Positions 35,708 through 44,216 are shown, numbered from the stretch's first letter. The stretch: DNA of 64,000 nt from Pseudomonas sp. ML2-2023-3 (GCF_037055275.1 NZ_CP146343.1:3816501-3880500); one strand, 5' to 3'. The notes: generated by a model from the letters alone, not told the origin. Program-made: numbers and translations.

Positions 35708-36049
35708 ATGACAGACGAACTGCAAATCACTGACCTCTTGCCGGGCGACGGCAAGGCCGTGGCCAAAGGTGCATTGATCACTACGCACTACACCGGCTGG
35801 CTCGAAGATGGCACGGTATTCGACTCATCGTTTGAGCGCGGTAAGCCGTTCCAGTGCGTTATCGGCACAGGGCGCGTGATTAAAGGCTGGGATATCGGTC
35901 TGATGGGCATGAAGGTCGGCGGCAAACGCGCACTGCAGGTACCAGCACACCTGGCCTATGGTGAAAGAAGCATGGGCGCGCACATCACACCGAACTCCAA
36001 CCTCCGGTTTGAGATCGAACTGCTGGAAGTGCTCATGCGCGACGATTGA
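35708..36049 (+). CDS. FKBP-type peptidyl-prolyl cis-trans isomerase
   Basis: A 113-residue single-domain FKBP without signal peptide, so cytoplasmic. ATG at 35708 (the earlier start at 35633 lies in promoter-like DNA). Active-site pattern: HYTGWLEDGTVFDSSFERGKPF, VIKGWDIGLMGMKVGGKR and AYGERSMGAHITPNSNLRFEIELL, each a family hallmark (long stretches split here). It catalyses proline isomerisation in folding. It precedes the DUF1615 lipoprotein gene by 32 bases, on the same strand. Confidence 0.92.
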   Translation: MTDELQITDLLPGDGKAVAKGALITTHYTGWLEDGTVFDSSFERGKPFQCVIGTGRVIKGWDIGLMGMKVGGKRALQVPAHLAYGERSMGAHITPNSNLRFEIELLEVLMRDD

Positions 36050-36081
36050 TTGGCAGGGCATATTTAAAGGAGTTGTATCGG

Positions 36082-37191
36082 GTGAATCGATTCTTCAGGT
36101 GTTTTTTATCGGTGATGCCCCTGGTGGTAGTGGCGGGTTGCGGTACCCAGGGGTCGCGGACAACCCCGGATATCACCCCCGACCAGGCACGGGCACGCAT
36201 TGTGCAATTGCTCCCGGTGAAAACCGCGGACCGCCAGGGCTGGGCGGCGGATATCCAGGTCGCGTTTACCACTCAGGGGCTGGCCCCCACCGATGAGAAC
36301 CTGTGCTCCGTGCTGGCGGTGACCGAGCAGGAGTCGACCTTTCAAGCTGATCCGCCGGTGCCTGGGCTGGCCACCATCGCCCGCTCGGAAATCAACCGCC
36401 GCGCCAGCACACTGCATATCCCCGAGTTTTTGGTGCGCAGCGCCCTGAGCATCACCTCGCCCAATGGCAAGACCTACAATCAACGACTGGACACGGCCCG
36501 CACCGAAGGCCAGCTGAGCGCCATTTTTGATGACTTTATCGGCATGGTGCCATTAGGCAAAAGCCTGTTTGGCGGCTTGAACCCGGTGCACACCGCAGGC
36601 CCTATGCAGGTCAGCATCGCCTTCGCCGAGCAACGGGCGCGGGACTACCCTTACCCCGTTGCACACTCGATCCGTCAGGAAGTCTTCACCCGACGCGGCG
36701 GTATGTACTTTGGTATCGCCCACTTGCTGGGCTACCCGGTGGACTACACACAATCGCTGTACCGTTTTGCCGACTTTAATGCGGGCTGGTATGCCAGTCG
36801 CAATGCCGCTTTTCAGAATGCTGTTAGCCGCGCGTCCGGCATTTCGCTGGCATTGGATGGCGACTTGACCATCCCGGGGTCCTACAAACTTGGCTCCACC
36901 GAATTGGCGGTGCGCGCGCTTGGCAAACAGGTGGGCTTAAGCAACAACGCCATCCGCCGCCAACTCGAAAAAGGTGACAGCCTGGAATTTAACGACACGG
37001 ACCTTTACCAGAGCGTCTTCGCCCTCGCCGACCGCCAGCAAGGCAAACCCCTGCCCCGCGCCGTGCTGCCGGGCATCACTCTGCAAAGTCCCAAGATCAC
37101 CCGCAACCTGACCACCGCCTGGTTTGCCAAGCGGGTGGATGAACGGCGGGCGCGGTGCATGAACCGGGCAAAGGCCTTGCCAATGGACTGA
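36082..37191 (+). CDS. DUF1615 domain lipoprotein
   Basis: A 369-residue predicted lipoprotein. I start at the GTG at 36082 because AAAGGAG lies about 9 bases upstream and the product then opens with a lipoprotein signal (FLSVMPLVVVAGC, lipobox VVAGC with the acylated Cys near 20). The body matches DUF1615, with a transglycosylase-like feel around VTEQESTFQADP and GPMQVSIAFAEQ; this resemblance to lytic-transglycosylase motifs is my reading. The family has no settled function. The gene ends just before the second REP array. Confidence 0.82.
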   Translation: MNRFFRCFLSVMPLVVVAGCGTQGSRTTPDITPDQARARIVQLLPVKTADRQGWAADIQVAFTTQGLAPTDENLCSVLAVTEQESTFQADPPVPGLATIARSEINRRASTLHIPEFLVRSALSITSPNGKTYNQRLDTARTEGQLSAIFDDFIGMVPLGKSLFGGLNPVHTAGPMQVSIAFAEQRARDYPYPVAHSIRQEVFTRRGGMYFGIAHLLGYPVDYTQSLYRFADFNAGWYASRNAAFQNAVSRASGISLALDGDLTIPGSYKLGSTELAVRALGKQVGLSNNAIRRQLEKGDSLEFNDTDLYQSVFALADRQQGKPLPRAVLPGITLQSPKITRNLTTAWFAKRVDERRARCMNRAKALPMD

Positions 37192-37210
37192 GTGGTAGTT
37201 CTGTGCTGCC

Positions 37211-37980
37211 ATCGCGAGCAGGCTCGCTCCCACAATCATCCCTGCAGGCTCGAATTCTGTAGGCGCCAAAGTCCCTGTGGGAGCGAGCCCGCTCGCGAAG
37301 GCATCACCGCGATCGTTCGCATAAACAGCGTCCCCGGCATCGCGAGCAGGCTCACTCCCACAATAATTCCTGCAAGGCTCGAATTCTGTGGGCACCGAAG
37401 TCCCTGTGGGAGCGAGCCCGCTCGCGAAGGCATCACCGCGATCATTCGGATAAACCGCGTCCCCTGCATCGTGAGCAGGCTCACTCCCACAACAATCCCT
37501 GCAAGGCACACATTCTGTAGGCGCCGAAGTCCCTGTGGGAGCGAGCCCGCTCGCGAAGGCATCACCGCGATCATTCGGATAAACCGCGTCGCCTGCATCG
37601 CGAGCAGGCTCGCTCCCCCAATAATCCCTGCAAGGCTAGAATTCTGTGGGCGCCGTAGTCCCTGTGGGAGCGAGCCCGCTCGCGAAGGCATCACCGCGAT
37701 CATTCGGATAAACCGCGTCCCCTGCATCGTGAGCAGGCTCACTCCCACAATAATTCCTGCAAGGCTCGAATTCTGTGGGCACCGAAGTCCCTGTGGGAGC
37801 GAGCCCGCTCGCGAAGGCATCACCGCGATCGTTCGCATCGTCGCCTGCATCGCGAGCAGGCTCGCTCCCACAATCATCCCTGCAAGGCTCGAGTTCTGTG
37901 GGCGCTTAAGTCCCAGTGGGAGCGAGCCTGCTCGCGAAAGCATCACCGCGATCGTTCGCATAAACCGCGTCGCCTGCAGC
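37211..37980. repeat. tandem REP array, six units of 129/123 bp
   Basis: gtgggagcgagc starts at 37277, 37406, 37535, 37664 and 37793, exactly 129 bases apart, and again at 37916 (123). The array opens with an inverted-REP half at 37211. Each unit is REP, a roughly 45-base loop (catcaccgcgatcattcgga and on), an inverted REP, and a roughly 43-base spacer (aatccctgcaaggctcgaat and on). It is homologous in REPs, loop and spacer to the 128-bp array at 23248. Because 129 and 123 are multiples of three, frames stay open through the array on both strands; these frames are not genes. It runs directly into a truncated RES-domain gene. Confidence 0.95.
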
Positions 37981-38604
37981 GCCTTCCCGCCCATTTCAGT
38001 GTTTGAAGACACCCTGGACCCGGCCGATCTGGAGATCGCCTTCGCCCTCGAAAGCCTGACCAATGACAGGTTGCGTGATCAGGCGGGAGTGCTGAACAGG
38101 GTCCGGCCTGAAGACCGCCTGTGTGGAGAAGGCTCAACGCCCGTGATGGCGGCTTTTACCCATATTGGCCGTGCCAGCCGTTTTACCGATGGCAGCTACG
38201 GCGTGTACTACTGCGCCAACAGCGTTGACGCGGCAATCGCAGAAACCTGTTTTCATCAGGAGCAATTCTGGCGGGCGACACAGGAGCCCAGTATCGAAAT
38301 CACCATGCGTACCTATATCAACCGCGTGGTGCAGCCGATGATCGATGTGCGTGGCGACCCGCAGCTGCATCAACCGTCACCGTGCGCATATGGTCTGTCT
38401 CAGGCATTCGCCCGGCCTTTGCGGGAAAACGGCGCCTGGGGGCTGCTCTACAAGAGCGTGCGCCTTGAGGGACACGAATGCGTGGCCGCGTTCCGTCCAC
38501 CTGCGCTGTCGCTACCGGTGCAAGGCCAGCATTTTCGGTATGTGTGGGATGACAAGACGCAGGCGATTGCCTGGGTGTTGCAGGTCAGTGAAGTGGTGAG
38601 ATAA
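37978..38604 (+). pseudogene. RES-domain toxin gene, 5'-truncated by the REP array
   Basis: About 205 residues of a RES-domain protein (family of NAD+ phosphorylase/glycohydrolase toxins). The remaining sequence starts at FPPISVFED, and conserved parts are MAAFTHIGRASRFTDGSYGVYY and AIAETCFHQEQF, the family RES core. Normal members begin with about 15-20 residues before PPISLFE; here that part is replaced by repeat DNA and there is no ATG, only a GTG at 37999 (SVFED) without a ribosome site. The cognate Xre/MbcA-type antitoxin gene, usually just upstream, is missing. The frame is open through the array, so a fused product is conceivable but unlikely. Domain call is firm; loss of function is inferred. 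Confidence 0.72.
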
Positions 38605-38649
38605 GAGCAGGGCAATGTCAACGACACCACCCTGCCCTCGGCTCAGGTG

Positions 38650-39252
38650 TTACAAACCATCGGTTGGCTTGAGCGTACGCTCGGCAACTGCGTCAGCACT
38701 TTTTTCCTGCCAGACCGGCCAGTATTCAGCGCGTTTTTTCTCGACGCTGGCTTTGACTCGCTCATACCAGGCCAGAGACTTCGGCGAGTTGGTCACCATC
38801 TCCGTGTCTTCAACCCATTCTTTGAAGTTCTTGGACTTCAGGCTGTGTGACGCTTCGGGATCATTGCTGATCGGCCACAGTGAAAAGCGAGCTTTCCACA
38901 AACCCATGCGCGGCGTTACCAGCGCGTAATAGGTTTTGCCTGCCACAAGGTCGGCTTCCATAAAGTCAGCCGCTTCGGACACCACCATGTAGGTGTGTTT
39001 GCCTGGGGTGGCGGGATGAACGATTTTCGTGCCGTTGGCCATTACACCAATGAATTGGGTCTTGCCATCGGTCACGTCATACAGCGAGGAAACAATGGCT
39101 TTGCCGGTGTAGGCATCGCGCATGAACACGACTTGTGACATGCCTGGCGCAGGTGGCTGCACCGTCTGGTCAGCTACCGGGTCCATGGGGTTGCTTGCGC
39201 AACCGGCCAACAACAAGGTGCCCAACAGGGTAAAGATATAAAACACGCGCAT
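38650..39252 (-). CDS. putative lipoprotein, DUF2846-like
   Basis: A 200-residue protein with a lipoprotein signal (MRVFYIFTLLGTLLLAGCAS; lipobox LLAGC, acylated Cys18). The body contains FMRDAYTGKAIVSSLYDV and a beta-rich stretch KIVHPATPGKHTYMVVSEA, resembling DUF2846 outer-membrane or periplasmic lipoproteins of unknown function, then a charged C-terminal region (about 140-200) with helical character. It stands alone, convergent with the RES remnant. Start ATG at 39252 with GGAGCT upstream. Confidence 0.75.
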   Translation of the reverse strand: MRVFYIFTLLGTLLLAGCASNPMDPVADQTVQPPAPGMSQVVFMRDAYTGKAIVSSLYDVTDGKTQFIGVMANGTKIVHPATPGKHTYMVVSEAADFMEADLVAGKTYYALVTPRMGLWKARFSLWPISNDPEASHSLKSKNFKEWVEDTEMVTNSPKSLAWYERVKASVEKKRAEYWPVWQEKSADAVAERTLKPTDGL

Positions 39253-39360
39253 CTACAGCTCCTTTGAATTGCAACTTCCTGACCCGGCACCTGCCGGGCC
39301 CGCGGCATTATCGACACATCTTGCCCTGGCCTCAAACCAGATCATTGATCGCGACCCCAC

Positions 39361-39585
39361 TCAGAGGTTGTATTGCTTGAACAGTTCCTCTTTGATGATC
39401 AACAACGCATCTTCGTAATAGCGCTCACCCCGGGCTTCGCTGAGCAACACCGAACGGACGCTGCCCTCGCCTTCCCGGGGCGTGTGTTCGCACGTGAGGT
39501 AGAACTCGGCGGTTTCGGGCTTGAATTCCAGGTAATAGAACAACTCGCGACCTTCTCGGTGCCAGTAGCCAATTTCTCTGCGCAT
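39361..39585 (-). CDS. small conserved hypothetical protein
   Basis: A 74-residue protein starting MRREIGYWHREGRELFYYLE; ATG at 39585 with AAGGA about 8 bases upstream, so I reject the 55-residue longer frame, which runs into repeat DNA. The sequence is charged and aromatic-rich, without signal or membrane segments, and has one Cys. I do not recognise the family. It is a single-gene unit. Confidence 0.6.
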   Translation of the reverse strand: MRREIGYWHREGRELFYYLEFKPETAEFYLTCEHTPREGEGSVRSVLLSEARGERYYEDALLIIKEELFKQYNL

Positions 39586-39711
39586 GAGGGTTCCTTGGAC
39601 AGTTCGGGCGGTAAAGGATACACAAGACCTTTGGGCGCAGCGGTCACAAGATAAGCCTCTTCGGTTTATCAGGCAGAGGGGTGGGCGAGGGTTTTTACTG
39701 TTTATCGCCTT

Positions 39712-39784
39712 TGCCTTTGCTGTAGCCATTCGATTACCTGAACGCCACAAATGCCCATCACAGAAGGTCGAACGCAGGTGCTGC
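39712..39784 (-). repeat. approximately 70-bp dispersed element, copy B (inverted)
   Basis: Read on the minus strand, it matches 6152-6222: cagcacctgcgttcgacctt, then tctgtgatgggcat, and the atggctacagcaaaggcaaa region. The copies differ at scattered bases. Confidence 0.55.
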
Positions 39785-39803
39785 TACGGATCGCGAGTAC
39801 CCT

Positions 39804-41141
39804 TTAGCACTTACCCGCAATCCGCTCCAGCGCCACCTTCAGAACCTGGATACTCGCAGCCGCTGTCAGGCTGATGCGCACTGCATTGGTCGCGGTGGGT
39901 TTGACCGTAAATACGTCCGCAGGCACCACGTCAACCCCCGCGGCGCGGCAAGCCTCGGCGAGCGGAATCTCACTGTCGGCCACCGTCAGCCAGATATGAG
40001 GCGATGGCGTTTGTGTCTGGTACATCCCGGGGCCCAGGATCTTTTTTGCCAGCCGCCAGCGCCGGGCGACTTCCCCGGTTTGCCACTGCACACGCGCTTG
40101 CGCAGTGCCGTCGCCAATCCATTGGCAAGCAATGGCCATGCACAGGGGCGATACCCCCCAGTGCGCGGACTGCGCATAGGGATCAATGCGGGCCAGCAAT
40201 TCAGGACTTGCGACAATCCACCCCAAACGCACGCCTGCCGCAACGGTCTTGGACAAGCTGCTGACCAGCACCGATAGCTCGGGTAAAAACCGGTACAACG
40301 GCGGGCTGTCGGTGAGAGCCCCGTACACGTCATCCTCAATGATCAGTACACCGTGACGCCGGGCGACATGGGCAATGGCCTGTTTGCGCTCAATGCTCAT
40401 GACTGCCGATGTAGGGTTTTGCAGGGTCGGCGTCAGTACGGCAATCCGCGCCCCCGTCGCTCGAATCATCCGGTCGAAGTCCTCCTCCACGATGCCTTCC
40501 CGGTCAAGCGCTACACCGTGCATGGGCAGGCGCAGTTGTGCGCAGGCAGCCTTGATCCCGGGAGCGGTAAAAGCCTCGACCAGCACCGGCTCGCCTGCCT
40601 GGCACAATGACAAGAGCACCGTGAACAGCCCTTGCTGGGCGCCGGTACACGGCATGATGTGATCCACGTTCAGGTCCAGCCCGCGCCCCTTGAACCAGGC
40701 CGCGCCCTGCACCCGTGCCAGCAGTAAATCCGCCGCGCTCAAGTAACCCTGCAAACGGATTGCCTGGCGACTGTCGAGTAGCCATGATAACGCCTGCGCA
40801 TCATGCTCACCGAGGTGATCAATGGCGGGCACGTTGGTTCGCAGGTCGATGCGCGCGGCGTTTTCATCGGCCTGTTGCAACCTGAACAGGGTCGCTTCCT
40901 GGCTGCTGGCCAATACATAAGTGCCACGGCCCACCTCGCCCGAGACCAGATGCCGGCGTGCCGCCTCGCGATAGGCCTGCATGGTCGTGCTGGGGTTCCA
41001 GCCCAGCGCCCAGGCCAGACGCCGCTGTGGCGGCAAACGTGCGCCGGGTTGCAGCTCGCCACAGGCTATGGCCTGGGTGATTGCATCGACCAGCGCCAAA
41101 TAGCGCGGCTGGTCCTTTTCGCTGAGCGTCGGTATCCACAT
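39804..41141 (-). CDS. MocR-type regulator (GntR HTH fused to aminotransferase-like domain)
   Basis: A 445-residue protein. The N-terminal GntR winged helix (about 10-75, with LQPGARLPPQRRLAWALGWNPSTT) is followed by a class I aminotransferase fold with the PLP lysine in SSLSKTVAAGVRLGW and the PN-binding DDVYG region. MocR regulators sense amino acids or PLP. It is divergent from a threonine-dehydratase gene with an 85-base gap that contains two direct repeats, so it probably regulates that gene. Start ATG at 41141. Confidence 0.9.
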   Translation of the reverse strand: MWIPTLSEKDQPRYLALVDAITQAIACGELQPGARLPPQRRLAWALGWNPSTTMQAYREAARRHLVSGEVGRGTYVLASSQEATLFRLQQADENAARIDLRTNVPAIDHLGEHDAQALSWLLDSRQAIRLQGYLSAADLLLARVQGAAWFKGRGLDLNVDHIMPCTGAQQGLFTVLLSLCQAGEPVLVEAFTAPGIKAACAQLRLPMHGVALDREGIVEEDFDRMIRATGARIAVLTPTLQNPTSAVMSIERKQAIAHVARRHGVLIIEDDVYGALTDSPPLYRFLPELSVLVSSLSKTVAAGVRLGWIVASPELLARIDPYAQSAHWGVSPLCMAIACQWIGDGTAQARVQWQTGEVARRWRLAKKILGPGMYQTQTPSPHIWLTVADSEIPLAEACRAAGVDVVPADVFTVKPTATNAVRISLTAAASIQVLKVALERIAGKC

Positions 41142-41149
41142 TTATTGTT

Positions 41150-41181
41150 GGCCATGCAATATAAGGATCGGCCCATACAAT
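41150..41181. promoter_or_regulatory. direct-repeat MocR operator candidate
   Basis: GGCCATGCAAT at 41150-41160 and GGCCCATACAAT at 41170-41181 form direct repeats 20 bases apart in the divergent promoter gap of the MocR and threonine-dehydratase genes. MocR proteins typically bind two direct repeats two helical turns apart. Not tested. Confidence 0.5.
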
Positions 41182-41226
41182 GCGTTGTGCCTAGAATCGA
41201 GTCAAACCCCTCGATGACGGTGCGCC

Positions 41227-42198
41227 ATGTTTGACTTGAATGCCCTTCGCCTTGCAGCACAAACCGTTTACCAGACCCTGGCGCCAACACCGCAACTGGC
41301 CTGGCCTTTGCTGACTCAGCGCCTGGGCTGCACGGTGTGGGTCAAGCATGAAAACCACTTGCCCACCGGTGCGTTCAAAGTGCGCGGCGGGTTGTTGTAT
41401 GTCCAGGGCTTGCTGGCACGGGAACCGAATACCAGAGGCCTGGTCACCGCAACCCGCGGTAATCACGGGCAAAGCCTGGCGCTGGCGGCTCGGCGCATGG
41501 GGCTGCCGATCCGTATCGTGGTGCCTGTAGGTAATTCTCAGGAAAAAAATGCGGCCATGCGGGCGCTGGGCGCAACCGTCATTGAATGCGGCAAGGACTT
41601 CGACGAAGCGCGGGCCGAAGCCGGCACACTGGCCGCCACCCATCAATGGCATATGGTGCCCGCGTTCCATCACGACCTGATCCGCGGGGTCGCCACTTAT
41701 GCTCTGGAGTTGTTGGAAGCGGTGGAGGAACTGGACACGGTGTATGTGCCCATCGGCATGGGCTCCGGGATTTGCGGACTGATTCAGGCCCGTGATCTGC
41801 TGGGCCTGGATACAGATATCGTGGGTGTCGTGTCATCCCATGCCGATGCCTTTGCACAAAGCTTCGAACAAGGCCGCGTGGTGTGCACGGACTCGGCCCA
41901 CACCTTCGCCGACGGCCTGGCCTGTCGTCAGCCGCTGCCCGAGGCATTGGACATTATCGCCAAAGGTGCGGCACGGGTGATTCGGGTCTGCGATCAACAG
42001 ATCTCCCACGCCATTCGGGTCTACCATGAAACCACCCACAACACCGCCGAAGGTGCGGGTGCTGCGGCACTGGCCGGGTTGATCAGCGAGCAGTCAAGCC
42101 AGCAAGGCCGTCGGGTGGCGCTCATTCTGAGCGGTGCCAATATTGACCGTCAGCTGTATGCCGGGATTCTGGCCGAAGGCCCTGACCCCGCAGCCTGA
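41227..42198 (+). CDS. PLP-dependent threonine/serine dehydratase family protein
   Basis: A 323-residue fold-type II PLP enzyme. The Schiff-base lysine is K51 in HLPTGAFKVRGG; RGNHGQSLALAARRMG is the phosphate/substrate loop (about 77-92), and a glycine-rich PLP phosphate loop lies in PIGMGSGICGLIQ. It deaminates threonine, serine or a related hydroxy-amino acid to the 2-oxo acid. No regulatory ACT domain, so it is the catabolic (IlvA-short) type. The divergent MocR gene suggests substrate-controlled expression. A GNAT gene follows 23 bases downstream. Confidence 0.88.
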   Translation: MFDLNALRLAAQTVYQTLAPTPQLAWPLLTQRLGCTVWVKHENHLPTGAFKVRGGLLYVQGLLAREPNTRGLVTATRGNHGQSLALAARRMGLPIRIVVPVGNSQEKNAAMRALGATVIECGKDFDEARAEAGTLAATHQWHMVPAFHHDLIRGVATYALELLEAVEELDTVYVPIGMGSGICGLIQARDLLGLDTDIVGVVSSHADAFAQSFEQGRVVCTDSAHTFADGLACRQPLPEALDIIAKGAARVIRVCDQQISHAIRVYHETTHNTAEGAGAAALAGLISEQSSQQGRRVALILSGANIDRQLYAGILAEGPDPAA

Positions 42199-42221
42199 CC
42201 CTGGAAAAACAAGGAGCCTGT

Positions 42222-42677
42222 ATGCAGTGTCAGATTCGCCGCGCCCTGCCGGTCGATGCCCAAGCCATCAGCAAGGTGGTGATTGCCGCCTTGCAGGAAT
42301 CCAACGCCCGGGACTATTCCCCCGAGGTGATCGCCCAGGTAGAGCAGAACTTCTGCCCGACTTCGATCATGGCGCTGATGAAACAACGCCAAATGTATGT
42401 GGCAGTGGTTGAACAGCATGTGGTGGGTACGGCCAGCCTCGATCAGGCGGTGGTGCGTAGCGTTTTTGTCAGCCCGCGCCATCAGGGGCGCGGTATTGGT
42501 CAGCAATTGATGGCCCGCCTTATGGAGGCAGCCATTGCCGCGCAGGTCGAAGAGCTGAGGGTGCCCTCCTCGCTGACCGCTGAATCGTTCTACGCACAAC
42601 TGGGTTTTCACTCCGTGCGCGATGAGTTTCACGGTGCCGAACGCACCGTGATTATGGCGCTGCGGCTGGACGCTTAA
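42222..42677 (+). CDS. GNAT family N-acetyltransferase
   Basis: A 151-residue acetyltransferase with the acetyl-CoA-binding motif VFVSPRHQGRGIGQQLMARL (Q/RxxGxG/A) at about 84-103 and an acceptor-side C-terminal SFYAQLGFHSV. It lies 23 bases after the dehydratase gene and is likely co-transcribed. Substrate unknown; a free amino acid or small amine is possible from context. Confidence 0.87.
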   Translation: MQCQIRRALPVDAQAISKVVIAALQESNARDYSPEVIAQVEQNFCPTSIMALMKQRQMYVAVVEQHVVGTASLDQAVVRSVFVSPRHQGRGIGQQLMARLMEAAIAAQVEELRVPSSLTAESFYAQLGFHSVRDEFHGAERTVIMALRLDA

Positions 42678-42691
42678 ATCGTAGCGCAGCT

Positions 42692-43105
42692 ATGCTGAGC
42701 CCCATGACTCCCATAGCAGCGACTCGCTCACCCTGCCCACCCGGCGCCTGCATCTGCGAGCGGGAACAACTGTTGGCGACACCGGATACCGACCTGCGCA
42801 TTTTCAGCCTGACCCGCCAGGCCGAAAAGGTGCTGCTGGAGCGACTGGAGAATATTCAAAGCCTCAGCGATCTGGAACACATGCAGCGCCGCATGCACGA
42901 GCAACTGGGGATTGAGGTGCAGATTGACCCGGGGTTTAACGAAGTTCGCACCATGCGCGGTATTTCAATCCGCCTTGTCGAGCAGCCGGGGTTGTGCCGA
43001 AAAACCCGGCAGGCCATTCCCGCCGCCATTCGCCGAGCCCTGGAGAAACGCCCGGAAATTGCCTACAAGTTGCTGGACGGTCACGACTTGCTGCGCGACA
43101 CCTGA
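42692..43105 (+). CDS. conserved hypothetical protein
   Basis: A 137-residue soluble protein, no signal or membrane segment. The N-terminal PCPPGACICEREQL carries a C-x5-C-x-C arrangement that could bind a metal, followed by a helical, charged middle (LLERLENIQSLSDLEHMQRR) and a C-terminal basic region. It resembles proteins conserved in Pseudomonas without assigned function. Starts at 42692 or at the ATG at 42704; neither has a strong ribosome site. Confidence 0.65.
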   Translation: MLSPMTPIAATRSPCPPGACICEREQLLATPDTDLRIFSLTRQAEKVLLERLENIQSLSDLEHMQRRMHEQLGIEVQIDPGFNEVRTMRGISIRLVEQPGLCRKTRQAIPAAIRRALEKRPEIAYKLLDGHDLLRDT

Positions 43106-43230
43106 ATCGGTTCAGATAAGGACTTTTAGCCATTAAAAGGCCATAATATGCAGCCTATGAACAAATTTGCTTGCCATAACCCGAATCGCTGCCCTATAAG
43201 CGCGTCTTTTATATTACAAGAGTCTTATCA

Positions 43231-43575
43231 ATGAGTGCCGGATTCACCGAGGACGACATGCGCAGAGCGCTCGGCCTTGATATACCTGCTGCCCCTGTTC
43301 AACCTGAAGTTGAACCTGCCCCTGCAAAAACCACCCCAATCCCGAAGAAAGCTCCGGCACCTGCCAAGGCTCAGTCACCTGTGCCGAAAAAGCGCAGTGG
43401 CCCGGTTCTTCGCGTCACCATGCGTGTGACGAAGGTCTTTGACGGCGAAGAAGCCCAGTTTGTGCACGACTCCAAGGATTTGAGCCGATTCAACGCTGAG
43501 CAAGAGGCCAAAAAAGCCCTGGCCAAAGCCGGCTTCAAATACTTCGAGCTTGAGTCTATCGTTTCAGTGGACTGA
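43231..43575 (+). CDS. conserved hypothetical protein with Pro/Ala/Lys-rich linker
   Basis: A 114-residue protein: a short N-terminal motif (FTEDDMRRALGLD), a low-complexity Pro/Ala/Lys linker (about 18-58), and a compact C-terminal domain (VLRVTMRVTKVFDGEEAQF, then a charged helix and ELESIVSVD). No membrane segment. I do not recognise a family. Next on the same strand is the UPF0149 gene, 61 bases later. Confidence 0.7.
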   Translation: MSAGFTEDDMRRALGLDIPAAPVQPEVEPAPAKTTPIPKKAPAPAKAQSPVPKKRSGPVLRVTMRVTKVFDGEEAQFVHDSKDLSRFNAEQEAKKALAKAGFKYFELESIVSVD

Positions 43576-43636
43576 CTTCGCACTGGCGGTCAGCCATCGA
43601 CCGCCCGCTTTAGCGCCCCATCCAAGGAGCCCGAAC

Positions 43637-44191
43637 ATGCAATCGCAACCCCTGAACGCCAGCGACTTTGACGTGCTCGAAAACACGCTGCTCAAATACG
43701 GCGACGATCACTCTGTGCTCAACCCTTCGGAGCTGGACGGCTACTTCACGGCTCTGGTGTCGAGCCCGACTCGAGTGGACATCGCCGAATGGTTCCCGGC
43801 GATCTGGGGCGGCCAGAATCCGGCCTGGCAAACCCCGGAAGAAGCCAAGCAGTTCATCGAGTTGAGCGTTCGCCACATCAATACCCTTGCACGGCAACTG
43901 GCCGAGGACAGCGCTGCATTTTCACCGCGCTTCGAACAGACCGAGCATCTGGGTCAAGACGTGACGCTGGCTGAAGAATGGTGCTTCGGTTACACCCGTG
44001 CAGTCGCTATCTGCAACTGGCCGGCATTGCCTCTGCCGCAAGCGAACCTTCTGCAAGCCATTGCCGAATGCGCCGAGCAGGACAACTTTGAACTGCCTGA
44101 AGACCTGGACGTAGCGGCTCATCAGCACAGTGTTGCCGCCATTGCACCAGCGGCACGTGCACTGCATGACTTCTGGTTAAGCCAGCGCTGA
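43637..44191 (+). CDS. UPF0149/YecA family protein
   Basis: A 184-residue protein. ATG at 43637 with AAGGAGCCCG upstream; the longer frame overlaps the previous gene and is rejected. It matches YecA/UPF0149: LNPSELDGYFTALVSSP near the start, an EEWCFGYTRAVAI core, no C-terminal SEC-C zinc motif. Function not established. Flanked downstream by a REP pair. Confidence 0.82.
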   Translation: MQSQPLNASDFDVLENTLLKYGDDHSVLNPSELDGYFTALVSSPTRVDIAEWFPAIWGGQNPAWQTPEEAKQFIELSVRHINTLARQLAEDSAAFSPRFEQTEHLGQDVTLAEEWCFGYTRAVAICNWPALPLPQANLLQAIAECAEQDNFELPEDLDVAAHQHSVAAIAPAARALHDFWLSQR

Positions 44192-44216
44192 TCACCCGAT
44201 CAAACTCAGATCCAGT

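Noticed and set aside
37236..38063. A 275-residue minus-strand protein with repeats (MPSRAGSLPQGL...)
   Set aside because: Translation of the same repeats on the other strand. Similar frames occur in the 128-bp array, and there are no ribosome site or homologues.
37192..38604. A 470-residue protein spanning the REP array and the RES domain
   Set aside because: The first about 260 codons are REP repeats that stay open only because the unit length is a multiple of three. Only the RES part has family conservation.
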